A DNA stretch of 26,652 bases from Dimorphilus gyrociliatus (Eukaryota > Annelida > Polychaeta > Dinophilidae): NCBI GenBank assembly GCA_904063045.1, contig CAJFCJ010000151.1:1-26652 (forward strand), given 5' to 3'. Below, one piece after another: positions 8,866-18,623 of the stretch. The position numbers were made by a program, and so were the translations under genes. The notes under the pieces were generated by a model that searched no databases, was not told the DNA's origin, and saw only the letters and a list, made by a program, of their open reading frames with translations. The first letter of the stretch is position 1, and each line of letters begins with the position of its first letter.

Positions 8866-10470
8866 TCACTTTACGAATAATGATCACCCTAATTTTATAT
8901 TAAATTACCATAGAACTAAAGGGGTTAATTAATTTTTATCCCTTAATTTTAAAGTTTGGTAGTGTCGAATAACGACCCTACCTAATTAGCAGAAAAAAAC
9001 TATACTTATTTAATATAAAATTTTAATAAAGTTTTTTAATCATTAAATAGTTTTAACATTGTTTCTTAAAATTAGATAAATATATATTGTTTTGGTTTTT
9101 TTATAAATAATAAAAAACTTTTCCTAAATGTCTAAGCTTCCTCAAATAAATTCAATATCTGGAGAAATAAAGTAATAAGGTTCTTAAGTTTAGTACTATC
9201 CTAAAGGTTATGATAAGTATCAAAAACTAAATTTAGTAGAAAAACTAAGTATTCACAGTAAATAATAACGATGAATTATATTATAAAGCCGAAAGCTTAA
9301 TAATGAGTTATATCTGTGATTTTGAAATAGAAATTAAAAGTGAGAAATACAAAAGCATCCCCTCTGAGCACATATTTGTGTTAGAAAGATGAAAAATGAA
9401 ATTGATAAAAATTGTTTTAACATTAAAGAAGCGCCTTAAAAGATTATATAGAACGTTGCGAGGGCTATCAGAGAGCAATCCTGTACAAAGGGCAGCAGAA
9501 GTTCCCTTTCTGCTTATTCTATACATGAGCCTCTGCAGGTGGATATTATTGATATTTCAAGATACTCAACAACAATTTCTGGATATAGATACATATTGAA
9601 TGTAATTGATTGTTTTTCCAAGTATGTATTTAGTTATAAACTGATGCATAAAAGAGGTGATACAGTGAAGAGTATTGCTGAAAGTATTTTTAAAACTGAA
9701 GGGCCTGGTCAATACTGCATACTGATAATGGTAGGGAATTTATAAATGAAAGTATCACTAACTTGTACTTATCAAAGGGAATTAATCACTTAAAAGGAAG
9801 ACCTCGACATCCTCAATCACAGGGTTAGTTGAGAGGTTTAATAGAACTCTTAAATCTCGTTTAAGAAAAAAATTAATGGGAAGAACAAGATGGATCGATG
9901 TACATGATGAGATTATTTATCAATATAACATCAGCCAACACAGATCTACAAATACAAAACCTTTCATCCTTTTTAGAGGAGTTGATCCTAGTAATATGAA
10001 TATTAACCATATTAGCAGTATACAAACTGTCAGAATTAATTATATAAAGTATATAGACCAGTATAAGAATGAATATAATACTAGGTTAAGAAGGAATTAT
10101 GTCTTTAGTGTAGGTGATAAATTCATTCTGGCCAAAGATTTAGATACGAACTTTAATACTAGATATCATCCTCTTATTTCTTTATACTATGAAAAAGTAT
10201 ATACCATAGAAGAAATATTGACAATTAGTCACACTAAGAGATGATGATAATAATACAAGATTAGCTCATAAAACAATGATAAAACTATTTAATGAACTTT
10301 ATTAAAATTTTAATATTAAATAAGTATAGCTTTTTTGTGCTAATTAGGTAGGGGTTATTATTCAACACTACCAAACTTTAAAATTAAGGGTAAAAAATAA
10401 TTAAAAAACCTTAATTCTAGCGTAATTTGATATAAAATCAGGGTGATCATTATTAGTCACAACAATTATT
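8866..10470 (+). mobile_element. TIR element with rve-type integrase (Ginger-like), nested in Merlin 2
   Basis: Long terminal inverted repeats of about 160-170 bp (roughly 8880-9034 and 10296-10460) enclose a plus-strand DDE integrase pseudogene. Both copies of the repeat contain aataatgatcaccct, cccttaattttaaagtttgg and cctacctaattagca. There are inverted, not direct, terminal repeats and no reverse transcriptase, so this is a DNA transposon with a retroviral-type integrase, as in the Ginger superfamily. Exact ends and target duplication are not resolved. It separates the two halves of a Merlin transposase, so it inserted after that Merlin. Confidence 0.6.
9126..10244 (+). pseudogene. rve-family DDE integrase, frameshifted
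   Basis: Core integrase motifs are readable across frames. They are LQVDIIDISRYST and YILNVIDCFSKYVF (first Asp), LHTDNGREF at about 9714-9740 (second Asp), and VERFNRTLKSRLRKK at about 9828-9872 (Glu codon at 9831-9833). Spacing between the second Asp and Glu is 35 residues, the usual DD35E. Past this is YNISQHRSTNTKPFILF, typical of integrases, and a C-terminal stretch GDKFILAKDLDTNFNTR…YEKVYTIEEIL that may be a GPY/F-like domain. Frameshifts near 9705 and 9822 break it. A possible N-terminal start is MSKLPQINS at 9128, before stops. It would join the element ends to target DNA. Confidence 0.65.
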
Positions 10471-10790
10471 ATTATAAGTTGTTCTATTTGTTTAACATTA
10501 TAATTGTTCAGCTATAACCATATAATCTTACATAAAATAAGAGCTTTTTTGTAAAAGCCCATATTTCATTTCTATAATACTTGAATTTACACTTAAATTA
10601 CGGCTTTAGCATCAGTTGTTATAAAAGAAAGTAAGCTATTGCATTTTACACGTCTTCTTTGTTCATTTTAAGACAAAATATTCAAAATAAAGTAGTTTAG
10701 TAAAGTATCGCTGGGAAAATTCCATATGGTTTTAAGGGGTAGATTCTTTTCTGTATGCTCTGAGGGGTAGTGTATTTTAGTAATACAGCC

Positions 10791-11281
10791 GACAAAATTT
10801 CTAAAATGTGTTGAATTATCGAGATTCTGTTTCATTGAATTGAAAAATAAAAAAAAACATATATTATAAAAAACTTAGGTTTTCTATAATATTCTTAATC
10901 AGCTATATTTTATTATGATATAAATGTTTTTGAGAAATATTATAGCTCGATCAAAAAATATTATAACTAAAAATAGATTTTTATTTCAATATTTTAAAAA
11001 ATCTTTTTTTAAATTTAAATGTTCAAAATGTATATAGATAGACTTAAGTTAATATTTACAGACTTTACTGGTACAAATAAATTTTTTTAGAAACAGAGGT
11101 GAATTATACATGAATCTAAATACAAGTGAACATAATAATATAAATGAATAGTTAAATTATACAATTTCTCATTTTTTAGCTTTATATATATGATAGTTTT
11201 ATAAAAAATTCTGTGCATTAAAACTACCGAAAGTAAAGATAATTATCAGAGAATTATATCAAATAAGTTTATTCATATATA
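10791..11281. other. Non-coding AT-rich spacer
   Basis: No supportable frame. The last ~20 bases before 11281 (around tcaaataagtttattc) seem to match serpin copy A near 4312, so copy B's segment may start here. The rest shows no recognisable repeat or gene. Confidence 0.5.
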
Positions 11282-11413
11282 GGGTGTTTCGATCAACTTG
11301 AGATAAAATAGGAATTTTATTTATACGTTGAATTTAAATAAAATTTAATATAATAATTAATACTTTTTAATTAAGAACTCTTTCATTATTTTCTATTTTT
11401 ACTAATACACCTA

Positions 11414-12375
11414 TCATTTTCCTGTAGAATGAGTCGGTAGTATTTTATTAAAAGATTCGTTTATAGAGTTTCGTAGCTGTGATTCACTCGCTGGTTTATC
11501 TTTTTTTACTAAATTCTTCCAAACTGAAAAAATGTTCTCTATAGGATTTAAAAACGATATAAGGTATTTTATAGTCATATTTCTTCTGCTTATTTCGTCT
11601 TTTAGCCCCTGTGATGATAAATTCGAGCATTATTCATTATAAAAACAGGGGGTCAATTCCTTTTCTTCGACATGCTGCTTCAATTTTCAAAAAACACTCT
11701 TTGAAATCTTCACCTTTTTCAGATCTTTCATAAATCTTGTGATAAATCATGCCATACTTATTCATGGCAGCAACAATAGAAATATTTCTGCTTTTTGCAG
11801 AAGGAACCGTCATCATAGGCGACTGACCACTTTTTGCTTTCCCTTTTTTTGTTCTTGTGACCACAGCAAACCCCACTTCATCTATGAAAATGAAGTTTTT
11901 ATTTTCATTTTCTGGTTCCATCTGACGATAACTTCTAACATAATCTTTTTGTTTTCCTTGCAGCTATCAGTTGTTCTAGCATAAGGTACATGTATTACCT
12001 GTTTCATGTGAATTCAAACTAGCATAATATCCTATCAACAGTACTATGTGATGGATACCTGCCAAATTTCATTTCACATTCTTTTACCAACTTCTTTAGG
12101 ATTAAAGAGCAATCGGAATCCACCCAGCTTATTAGTTTTTGTTTTTCTTGAACCGTAAGAATGGATCTTCTATTCCCGCACTGCTTTCCTTTCATGAGAT
12201 TTTTCTGTTTTTAAATTTTTTTTATCAAACGCCTTACGGTTTTATATTTCAGGTTTAGCGATTCAGATATTGCATTGATCGACATCCTTTCGAGAACTTT
12301 CACAATGATCCTCTGTATATCATCGAAAGAAACAGCCTTAGTTGATCGTTTAGTGTTAGGTGTTATTGCTACCAT
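11414..12375 (-). pseudogene. Tc1/mariner-type transposase, frameshifted
   Basis: An N-terminal helix-turn-helix region (FDDIQRIIVKVLERMSINAI, LKYKTVRRLIKK) starts best at 12375 (MVAITPN), which has CCC four bases upstream; a longer frame begins at 12396. The middle is shifted in frame. Catalytic landmarks: FIFIDEVGFAV at about 11880 (first Asp), MNNARIYHHRG at about 11620, where the expected Asp of xxDNA is Asn, and FLNPIENIFSVWKNLVKK at about 11535 (Glu). The frame ends at 11414. The first-Asp segment is an uninterrupted 94 codons (11921-11637). Frameshifts plus the missing Asp make it inactive. Confidence 0.7.
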
Positions 12376-12379
12376 AATA

Positions 12380-12382
12380 GGG
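12380..12382 (-). promoter_or_regulatory. CCC-like start signal of the Tc1/mariner transposase
   Basis: The minus strand reads tataccctattATG, with CCC four bases before the proposed start at 12375. Confidence 0.4.
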
Positions 12383-13131
12383 TATAAATGAGTCAAAAGC
12401 TTTTATAGTCATGTAGAGGGAAATAAAAAAGATGAAAGTTTAAAGTTTGTATTTATTTTATCTCAAGTTGATCTACTACCCTTATATTATAAATTTCAAG
12501 TTCTATTAATTCAACTTTTTTTCATCTATACTTGATAAAATTATTAATAATAGTAAAAAACCATTTTTATCCAATATTATGTGGAATATATAAATAGTCT
12601 TATAAACAAGGCAATTCTATAAGATATCTGAATATTAAAAAAAAGTAGAGAACATTTTTTATATCATTATCAAAAGACTTTGTCTACATAATAAGAATTA
12701 GATCCAGAATATTTTTCTATCATTATAATAAAATCTGATCTACTTAGTGTATAATCAATAAAATATAAAGTTTTTGTTAGATCGGATCTTTTCGCTAACT
12801 TCGATCCTTAAATGGAATTCCTTATCAGAATATAATTTTGCTTATACCATTTCTTAAAACTATGTTTTCTTTATTGTTTGTAACAAATTTGTTTTTTAAT
12901 ACGAAGTAAATACCAAATACCTTTAAATACAGTGTGCAAAAAAAAATTCGGACAAGCAAAAATATTAAAAATCTCTAAAAATATAGCTTTAACAAATTAA
13001 CTTTATTATAAATAATTTATCATATGAGAGTGAAGTGTTTACATTCTAATATGATTTTTTTAGATGCTCTATTTGTTATTTTAGCCTAGATTTTTATTTA
13101 CTAATGCAAAAAAAAAATTCGGACAAATTAT

Positions 13132-14148
13132 TTAATACTTTGTTATGCCACCTTTTGCTTTTAAAACGGACGTAACTCGCTTTCTCGTTGAGTTTACTAG
13201 TGCAGCACATGTTTCATTAGGGATTTTTGACCACTCACTTTTTAGTTTATCAAATAAATCTTTTTGATTTTTAAATTTCATACCTCGTAGTTTTTCCTTT
13301 AGAATTCCCCACAAATTTTCAACTGGATTCAAGTCTGGTGAATTAGAGGGCCAATCAAGAACTTGAATCTGTTTAGTTTTGAAATACTCTTTGGTATATC
13401 CTGTAGTATGCTTTGGATCATTATCCTGTTGGAATTTAAAGCTCTTCATTCCTAGAGAATCGGCAGAAACAAACAAGTTATTGGCTAATATCTCTACATA
13501 TTTATATTTATCCATTTTCCCCTCTATTAATGCTATTCTACCGACTACTTTACTGCTAAAACAGCCCCATAACATCACTTTTCCTCCACCATGTTTAACT
13601 TGCTTAGTTGTATAACCCGGATCAAGCCTCCATTCCTTTTTTTCTCCACACATATTGCCTTCCATCACTATTATATAGGTTGATTGGGACTTCATCTGAA
13701 TAGATTACATTATCCTAGAAGCTATTAGGTTCATATGACCACTTTGAACAGATTGCATATCTCGACTTTATTTGGTGATCCCTTAATAATAGTACTTTAG
13801 TGGGAGAGCAAGTAATAAATCCTCTACTTTTTAATACATTACAAATTGCTTGAGGCATGGATTTAATCATTCCGGATTCTACTATTTTTTTGGCGATAAA
13901 CGGGCGGATTCTTTTTAATTTTTGTCTTTTATCTTGAGAATCTCTTTAATATCATCTTCTTTATAAATACTGGGACGACCAGACCCTTGCTTTCTCGCAA
14001 AACTACCTGTTATTTTATATCTTCTAATGATATCACTTGCTGTAGATTTAGGTATTTTGAGTTTTTCAACAATTTCCTTATTAGTCATTCCAAGATCTAC
14101 AAGCCCTGCTATCTTACCTTTGGTGATATCATTATATTTACGGTACAT
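13132..14148 (-). pseudogene. Tc1 transposase (DD34E), frameshifted with one nonsense codon
   Basis: The N-terminal paired-like helix-turn-helix (MTNKEIVEKLKIPKSTAS…) is followed by GSGRPS, as in Tc1 transposases. The catalytic domain: VIYSDEVP (first Asp, near 13700), FQQDNDPKHT (second Asp, near 13425), and DWPSNSPDLNPVENLW (Glu). There are 34 residues between second Asp and Glu, a Tc1 signature. Breaks: a shift after KIKDKN (about 13915), a TAG in place of a residue just before DNVIYSDE (Trp likely), and a shift near 13640 in a run of A. The longest intact part is 13132-13695. The product would bind the IR/DR ends and insert at TA. Confidence 0.85.
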
Positions 14149-14151
14149 AAA

Positions 14152-14154
14152 GGG
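14152..14154 (-). promoter_or_regulatory. CCC-like start signal of the Tc1 transposase
   Basis: The minus strand reads aataccctttATG, with CCC three bases before the start at 14148. Confidence 0.45.
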
Positions 14155-14800
14155 TATTTATGCCTTGATTTTTTATAAAGATAATGGAGGGAAAATGAAT
14201 TTCTGACCTTGTCCGATTATTTTTTTTGCATTTAGTTTTTAAAAATATTGATTAACGGATCAAACCTCGTTTTATGGAAATATAAATTATATAATCAGTT
14301 TATAAAAGAGTTTTTGAAGAAATTTTATCTATATATCGCTGTTTAATATAATTTTATAGAGGGGGGTTACAAGCATTTTTTGCTTGTCCGAATTTTTTTT
14401 TTGCAAACTGTAAATAAGTGAGTATTAAAATCATTTTCTTTAAGTAAAACCACAAAAATAAAAACATTTCACTATATATCTTCTAAAAAATACTTCTACA
14501 TCATATGCTAACTCTTAACAATTATTGAATTTTTTCATTAAAATAAAAAGGGATTTCATTTGATGATTGATAATTAATTTAGAATTAAAAAACATAAAAA
14601 TCTTATAATTAATTTTATAGATGTAAAAAATTAAGACTTTTTATATGAGATACAATTTGGAATGCAATAATTAAAGCTTTATATACAGTTTTTTGAAGAG
14701 CAAAAGGTTTTAACGAAATATTGTTATTTACGTCTTTCAATATCCCTGACAAAGAAGTTTTTAGAATTGGTTTTAATTAAAGATCATCAAAACTTTCTCT

Positions 14801-16127
14801 TTAATTTTCCACATCAAGTCCATTATCTTTTACTGTAAACAGTGTTTGACGTAGTTCTCGATCGTATATCAAAGCAATATAAGGCTTATCAACAACAATC
14901 TTTTTTGGGGGCATGCCTCTAGCAAAAAGTGCTTCGGCAGCAGCTGCACCTTCTACTCCTTTCTCATCAATTTTAACTCTAACCTTCATCACAAATTTAA
15001 CGAACTCTGGATTAGGACCGTGCTGATAGGTTTCTGGTAACATTTCATTCAGGTCAATGTCTTCACAAACTTGATCGAACTTAGGAAAATAAACTATTCT
15101 TTCGGTATCTTTAAAAGCGTCATATTTTATTGTAAAATTTTTTTTGTCACCATATGTGTAATTTTTGATAAATCTTGTATAAATTTCTTTCCATTTCTCT
15201 GCATTACTAACCAAAAATCTGGGTGCAATATAAATAGCCTCAAATCTATTACTGTTTCCATCATCATTAAATGGTAAAATGAAGACATCTACTGATTTTA
15301 TTGGATTTATCTTATATTTACTTACTTTTATATCGATTCCGGGCTATAAACGTATTCTCTGCTTACCTCTTTACCTTCGATATTGGTAAATTTTTTTTCT
15401 CTTCCATAGCAAGTAAACCGTGCTGCCATGTACCTTTAAAGTATAAAATGCTAAGATAAATTCGTGCATCCGGTTTTAATAGGTCGGATCGTTTCAAAGT
15501 GTAGCCTATCATCCCATTCGTTAGTTGTTTGACTTGATCATCGACTTTCTTTATAACCGATTGTACTTTTTCCATATTGTTAGAATGCGTATGTAATGAT
15601 AAGTGGTTTGTAATATCTTTACCTTTAACACGCTTGCTAATTATATCTTCTGCTGCTATTACAATAATATGAGATTTTGCCATTAAATCTTGGTTTCTTC
15701 GCCATCCAAGTCCTTCTTTTCTGATATCATAAGAACAGTTTTTCAAATTTGGAAAAGCAATATCTAACAAGCTATTTTCTCCAGCAAAGTAGTCATATTC
15801 ACCAACTAGTGCCTGTGCTAAAACATTGTTAAAGAAACAAGCAAAGGAAAACAGCTGTTCTTTATTTGATGAATTTTTAAAAAACTCAACATTTGCTTGA
15901 ATATCACAGTGTGATAGGCTACTTTTGTCGTGATAAAGTTTATCCATAGCAATTCTGAGATAATTTGAGGCTTTTACATTGCTACTTGTATTTGGCCTTT
16001 GCTGCTTCTCCTCTTTAGAAGATGAAGAAGCAACTGGTGAATCACAATCAACAATATCTCCGGTAAAGTCAGAGGGAAACAAGATGTTACTAACCATAAT
16101 TTGTGAAATTAGAAATAAAATGTTCAT
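14801..16127 (-). pseudogene. Secreted serpin, copy B (frameshifted)
   Basis: Paralogue of the serpin at 6222-7553, with the same layout. It has a signal peptide MNILFLISQIMVSNILFP, an acidic Ser-rich linker, VDDQVKQLTNGMIG, RIYLSILYFKGTWQHG, then in other frames YVYSPE, the hinge DEKGVEGAAAAEALF and VVDKPYIALIYDRELRQTLF. Two shifts break it: one after FKGTWQHG at the same base position as copy A, and a private 1-nt loss after YVYSPE near 15340. The C-terminal frame 14801-15214 is intact. The hinge has the small residues needed for loop insertion, so the ancestor was probably inhibitory. The loop reads FARGMPPK, with Arg at P1 or P2 depending on alignment, unlike copy A (FLEALFPE). The start lacks a perfect CCC (ctacctATG). 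Confidence 0.85.
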
Positions 16128-16583
16128 AGGTAGATTGTTTTTTTCTTTTTTATAGTTTTGGATACGTGTTTATTTCCAGGATAGGTTCTTTAAAAAAGAA
16201 AAAGGAGGTCGCGAAACAGCGTTATATTGATTTTTATATTCAATTTTATGTATATTTTTTTTATAAAGAAAATTTAAGTTTTGTGATTTACTTTCTATTT
16301 AGTATAAAAATGATTAGATTAAACTGTCGTAGGTAAATTAGCTATTTATTCTAAAATCCTAAAAAGAGATTAAAAAAGGGGGGACGGCCAGAGTACCAAT
16401 CTGTTCTACCTATTAGCGTGTATCAAAAAAAAATTCATCCCTTTAACTTTTTTTATAAAAATGCAAAAACTTAAAAAAATTAGTAAAACTTCAAAAAATC
16501 GCTAGGATACCATCTTTTTAACATAAACTTAGTCAGATAAAGTGTTATCTCAGCCATTTTATTACATTTACTAGTAAGCTTAG

Positions 16584-16605
16584 CACCCGTTTTAAAAACA
16601 GGTGG
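16584..16605 (-). other. Helitron 3' terminal hairpin
   Basis: The sequence caccCGTTTTAAAAACaggtg pairs CACC with GGTG and GTTTT with AAAAC, one mismatch between. It lies nine bases inside the terminal CTAG, where Helitrons carry the hairpin thought to stop rolling-circle transfer. Confidence 0.65.
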
Positions 16606-16646
16606 TTGATTAATAAACCATTGAAGATAAATAATTGTTTTCTTCT

Positions 16647-18467
16647 TTATAATAACTCTTTGTAAACAACATTATCAATGTATACTTTCCCCTTTTCAAT
16701 GGTTTGTGCCTCCTTTTCAATAAAGATTTTTAAATTATTGTTATCTTTTACTCTAGAAAGAGCTACATATAATTGACCATGTGCAAAAACAGGCTGTGGT
16801 AAATAAAGACCAACTTTATCAAATGACTGTCCTTGTGCTTTATGGATAGTCATTGCGAATGCTGGTATTATTGGGAATGTCTCCTTTTTAATACGAAAGG
16901 CAGCTGTGTTTCACTGGGTGCTATATCAATCCTCGGTATAACACAACACCCTTTATTATTACCTTTAAGTATTTCACATTTAATTATATGGTCATGCATT
17001 TCCTGTATAACCATTCTAGTTCCATTTAAAAGCCCATTTTTTGGATCTATATTTCTTATTAACATTACGATAGATCCTACTTTAAGTCTCAATTCATGAG
17101 GAGGCATTCCAGAAGGCTGTTGTTTGTTTAGAAATTCAGTGGTATAATTATTTTTTGAATCTTGATCATCTGAAACCACAGAATCAGAGCTTAAATAAAC
17201 TCTTTCATCTCCACTAATTAAATTGATTATATCATCGTTTATTTTATTTGAGAACTCGTTTTTTGTTGTCAAGATTACTCTGTTGGCTATATCATTGTTG
17301 TTATCTATTTTAGTACCAAATATTTGTTTTATTAAATTTTTGTTTTCGATATATTTTTTTGGTATCTCTATTAAGTTTGTTTTTCCATTTCCAACTTTCA
17401 TTAACCACTTATTAAATTTTATTTGTTTGATGGCTCTCATATTTTCTTTTAATTTAATGATACAAACATATTTCCATAGAGGAGAGCTTTTTATTGAGTT
17501 CTCAATTATATCATTTTTATTACCATTCACAACAATATTGGCAGTCTGTCTGAAATCACCACCGAGTAATATAAATTTATTGCCAAACAGCTTATTATTT
17601 TTACAAATCCTTTTCAATAAATCATCAATGGCATGTAAAGCATGTTTTGACATCATGCTAACCTCATCTATGATAATAAGTGATGCTTCTTTTAAAGTTT
17701 CTGCATGCTTTGAATTAATATTCATTGATGATCTACTGTTTTCATATAATGGTATAGGCAGTTTGAAGGTAGAGTGGAGTGTTCTGCCATTTTCGAATAT
17801 ATCTGCGGCTATTCCTGTTGTTGCCGAAATTATCACTGATTTATCATTACCTTCTAAATAATTGATCAGTGTTTCATATAGGAAAGACTTACCAGAGCCG
17901 CCTGGTACATCGAGGAACATAAAACGCTTATCATCATCTGTTTCAACTCTTTTGATTATTTTATCAAAAGCACTCCTCTGTTCCTCATTAAATAAGTTAT
18001 AATTTGATAAATATTTTTGCATTTTTTGATTTTGTCATTAAATTTTGGCGACTCAAGTTTTGTGGGAGATGGTAAGTTAAAAGTATTACAATTAAACTGT
18101 GTAATTTAAATATGTTTTCAATTTCAATTAATGCTTGATTTTCAGCATCGTCTTGAAAGTCCTCAGTCATATCTTCTATGAAATCATAGAAGAGTTTTTT
18201 GGTATTATGAGGTCTGTTGAATACACAGATATAAGCAAATACTTGTCTTATTTGCCGAGGCTTTAATGTCATACATGCCTCTTCCATGCACCTATACCAC
18301 TCACTATCAGTAGATAGTAATCCCAATGCCTCTGCTGTTTCCTCGAATGATTTATGCTTAATTTTATTAACTGTTAGTAAGTCATTGAATGACTTGGCAC
18401 CTTTTACATGTAATAGTATCATTCTTAGATAGAATATTTCTCTATCATTAGGTGTGACTGTATACAT
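16647..18467 (-). pseudogene. Helitron Pif1-like helicase region of RepHel
   Basis: Two overlapping frames and a third one form the helicase half. 18467-17997 carries the linker typical of Helitrons (EIFYLRMILLHVKGAKSF, then the TAEALGLL and SEWYRCMEEA regions). 18022-16868 is an uninterrupted 384-codon Pif1-type SF1 core: Walker A VPGGSGKS, TGIAA, Walker B LIIIDEVSMM, GGDFRQT, LKENMR and LKVGSIVMLIRNID. 16853-16647 has the last motifs MTIHKAQGQSFDKV and QLYVALSRVK. Shifts near 18000 and 16890 break the chain. It would unwind DNA during rolling-circle transposition. Confidence 0.9.
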
Positions 18468-18623
18468 TCGAGGAATTATATTTGTTAAATTTCTCTGTCT
18501 TTTCTTCCAGAGGCCTTTTTCAAATGTATAATAGAGAGGAATTTCGGTGTATAAATATTATTACATCTTTATCTACTCTATTTAACTCAAACCATGCCAT
18601 TAATTAAAATTAGACTTTATTCG

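Larger units (their letters stand above)
8221..10790 (-). mobile_element. Merlin DNA transposon 2, split by an integrase element
   Basis: The left end reads ttgtagtaccaaaatacac then tacccctcagagcatac; the right end reverse-complemented reads ctgtattactaaaatacac then tacccctcagagcatac. Without the insertion at about 8866-10470 the element would be about 0.95 kb, as expected for Merlin. The minus-strand transposase is divided: the C-terminal part lies left of the insertion, a degenerate N-terminal part at about 10480-10700. Ends and 3' flank resemble the elements at 16386 and 21342, which form one subfamily. Confidence 0.75.
11282..12481 (-). mobile_element. Tc1/mariner-superfamily element, 1.2 kb
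   Basis: Inverted ends: left gggtgtttcgatcaacttg then agataaaata; right reverse-complemented gggtagtagatcaacttg then agataaaata. A TA precedes the left end (11280-11281). A TA lies one base beyond the right end (12483-12484), consistent with a TA target site plus one extra base. One transposase pseudogene is on the minus strand. Removing the element restores similarity to serpin copy A near 4312-4340. Confidence 0.75.
12930..14410 (-). mobile_element. Tc1-like element with IR/DR ends, 1481 bp
   Basis: Ends: left cagtgtgcaaaaaaaaattc then ggacaagcaaaaat; right reverse-complemented cagtttgcaaaaaaaaaat then tcggacaagcaaaaaa. It is flanked by TA at 12928-12929 and 14411-14412. A second copy of the end motif (gcaaa…attcggacaa) lies about 170 bp inside each end, at 13104-13127 and 14208-14234, giving an IR/DR layout like that of Sleeping Beauty-type elements. 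Serpin copy A at 4780-4801 shows the corresponding site without the element. Confidence 0.85.
11260..16320. repeat. Segmental duplication, copy B (serpin segment)
   Basis: Corresponds to copy A (4305-7735) once the two Tc1/mariner elements at 11282-12481 and 12930-14410 are removed. The flanks of both elements join to match copy A, for example ctttaaat and aataagtgagtatt against ctttaaatgaataagtgatatt at 4780-4801. It includes the serpin and its downstream flank. Limits are approximate. Confidence 0.65.

Noticed and set aside
9308-9599. Small frames on both strands upstream of the integrase core
   Set aside because: They overlap the degenerate N-terminal part of the integrase and lack motifs; kept only as part of that pseudogene.
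8866-10470. LTR retrotransposon as source of the integrase
   Set aside because: The terminal repeats are inverted, and no protease, reverse transcriptase or RNase H is readable in the short internal region.
17223-17861. Plus-strand 212-codon frame
   Set aside because: It lies opposite the well-supported Pif1-like helicase frame of the Helitron and shows no motif of its own.
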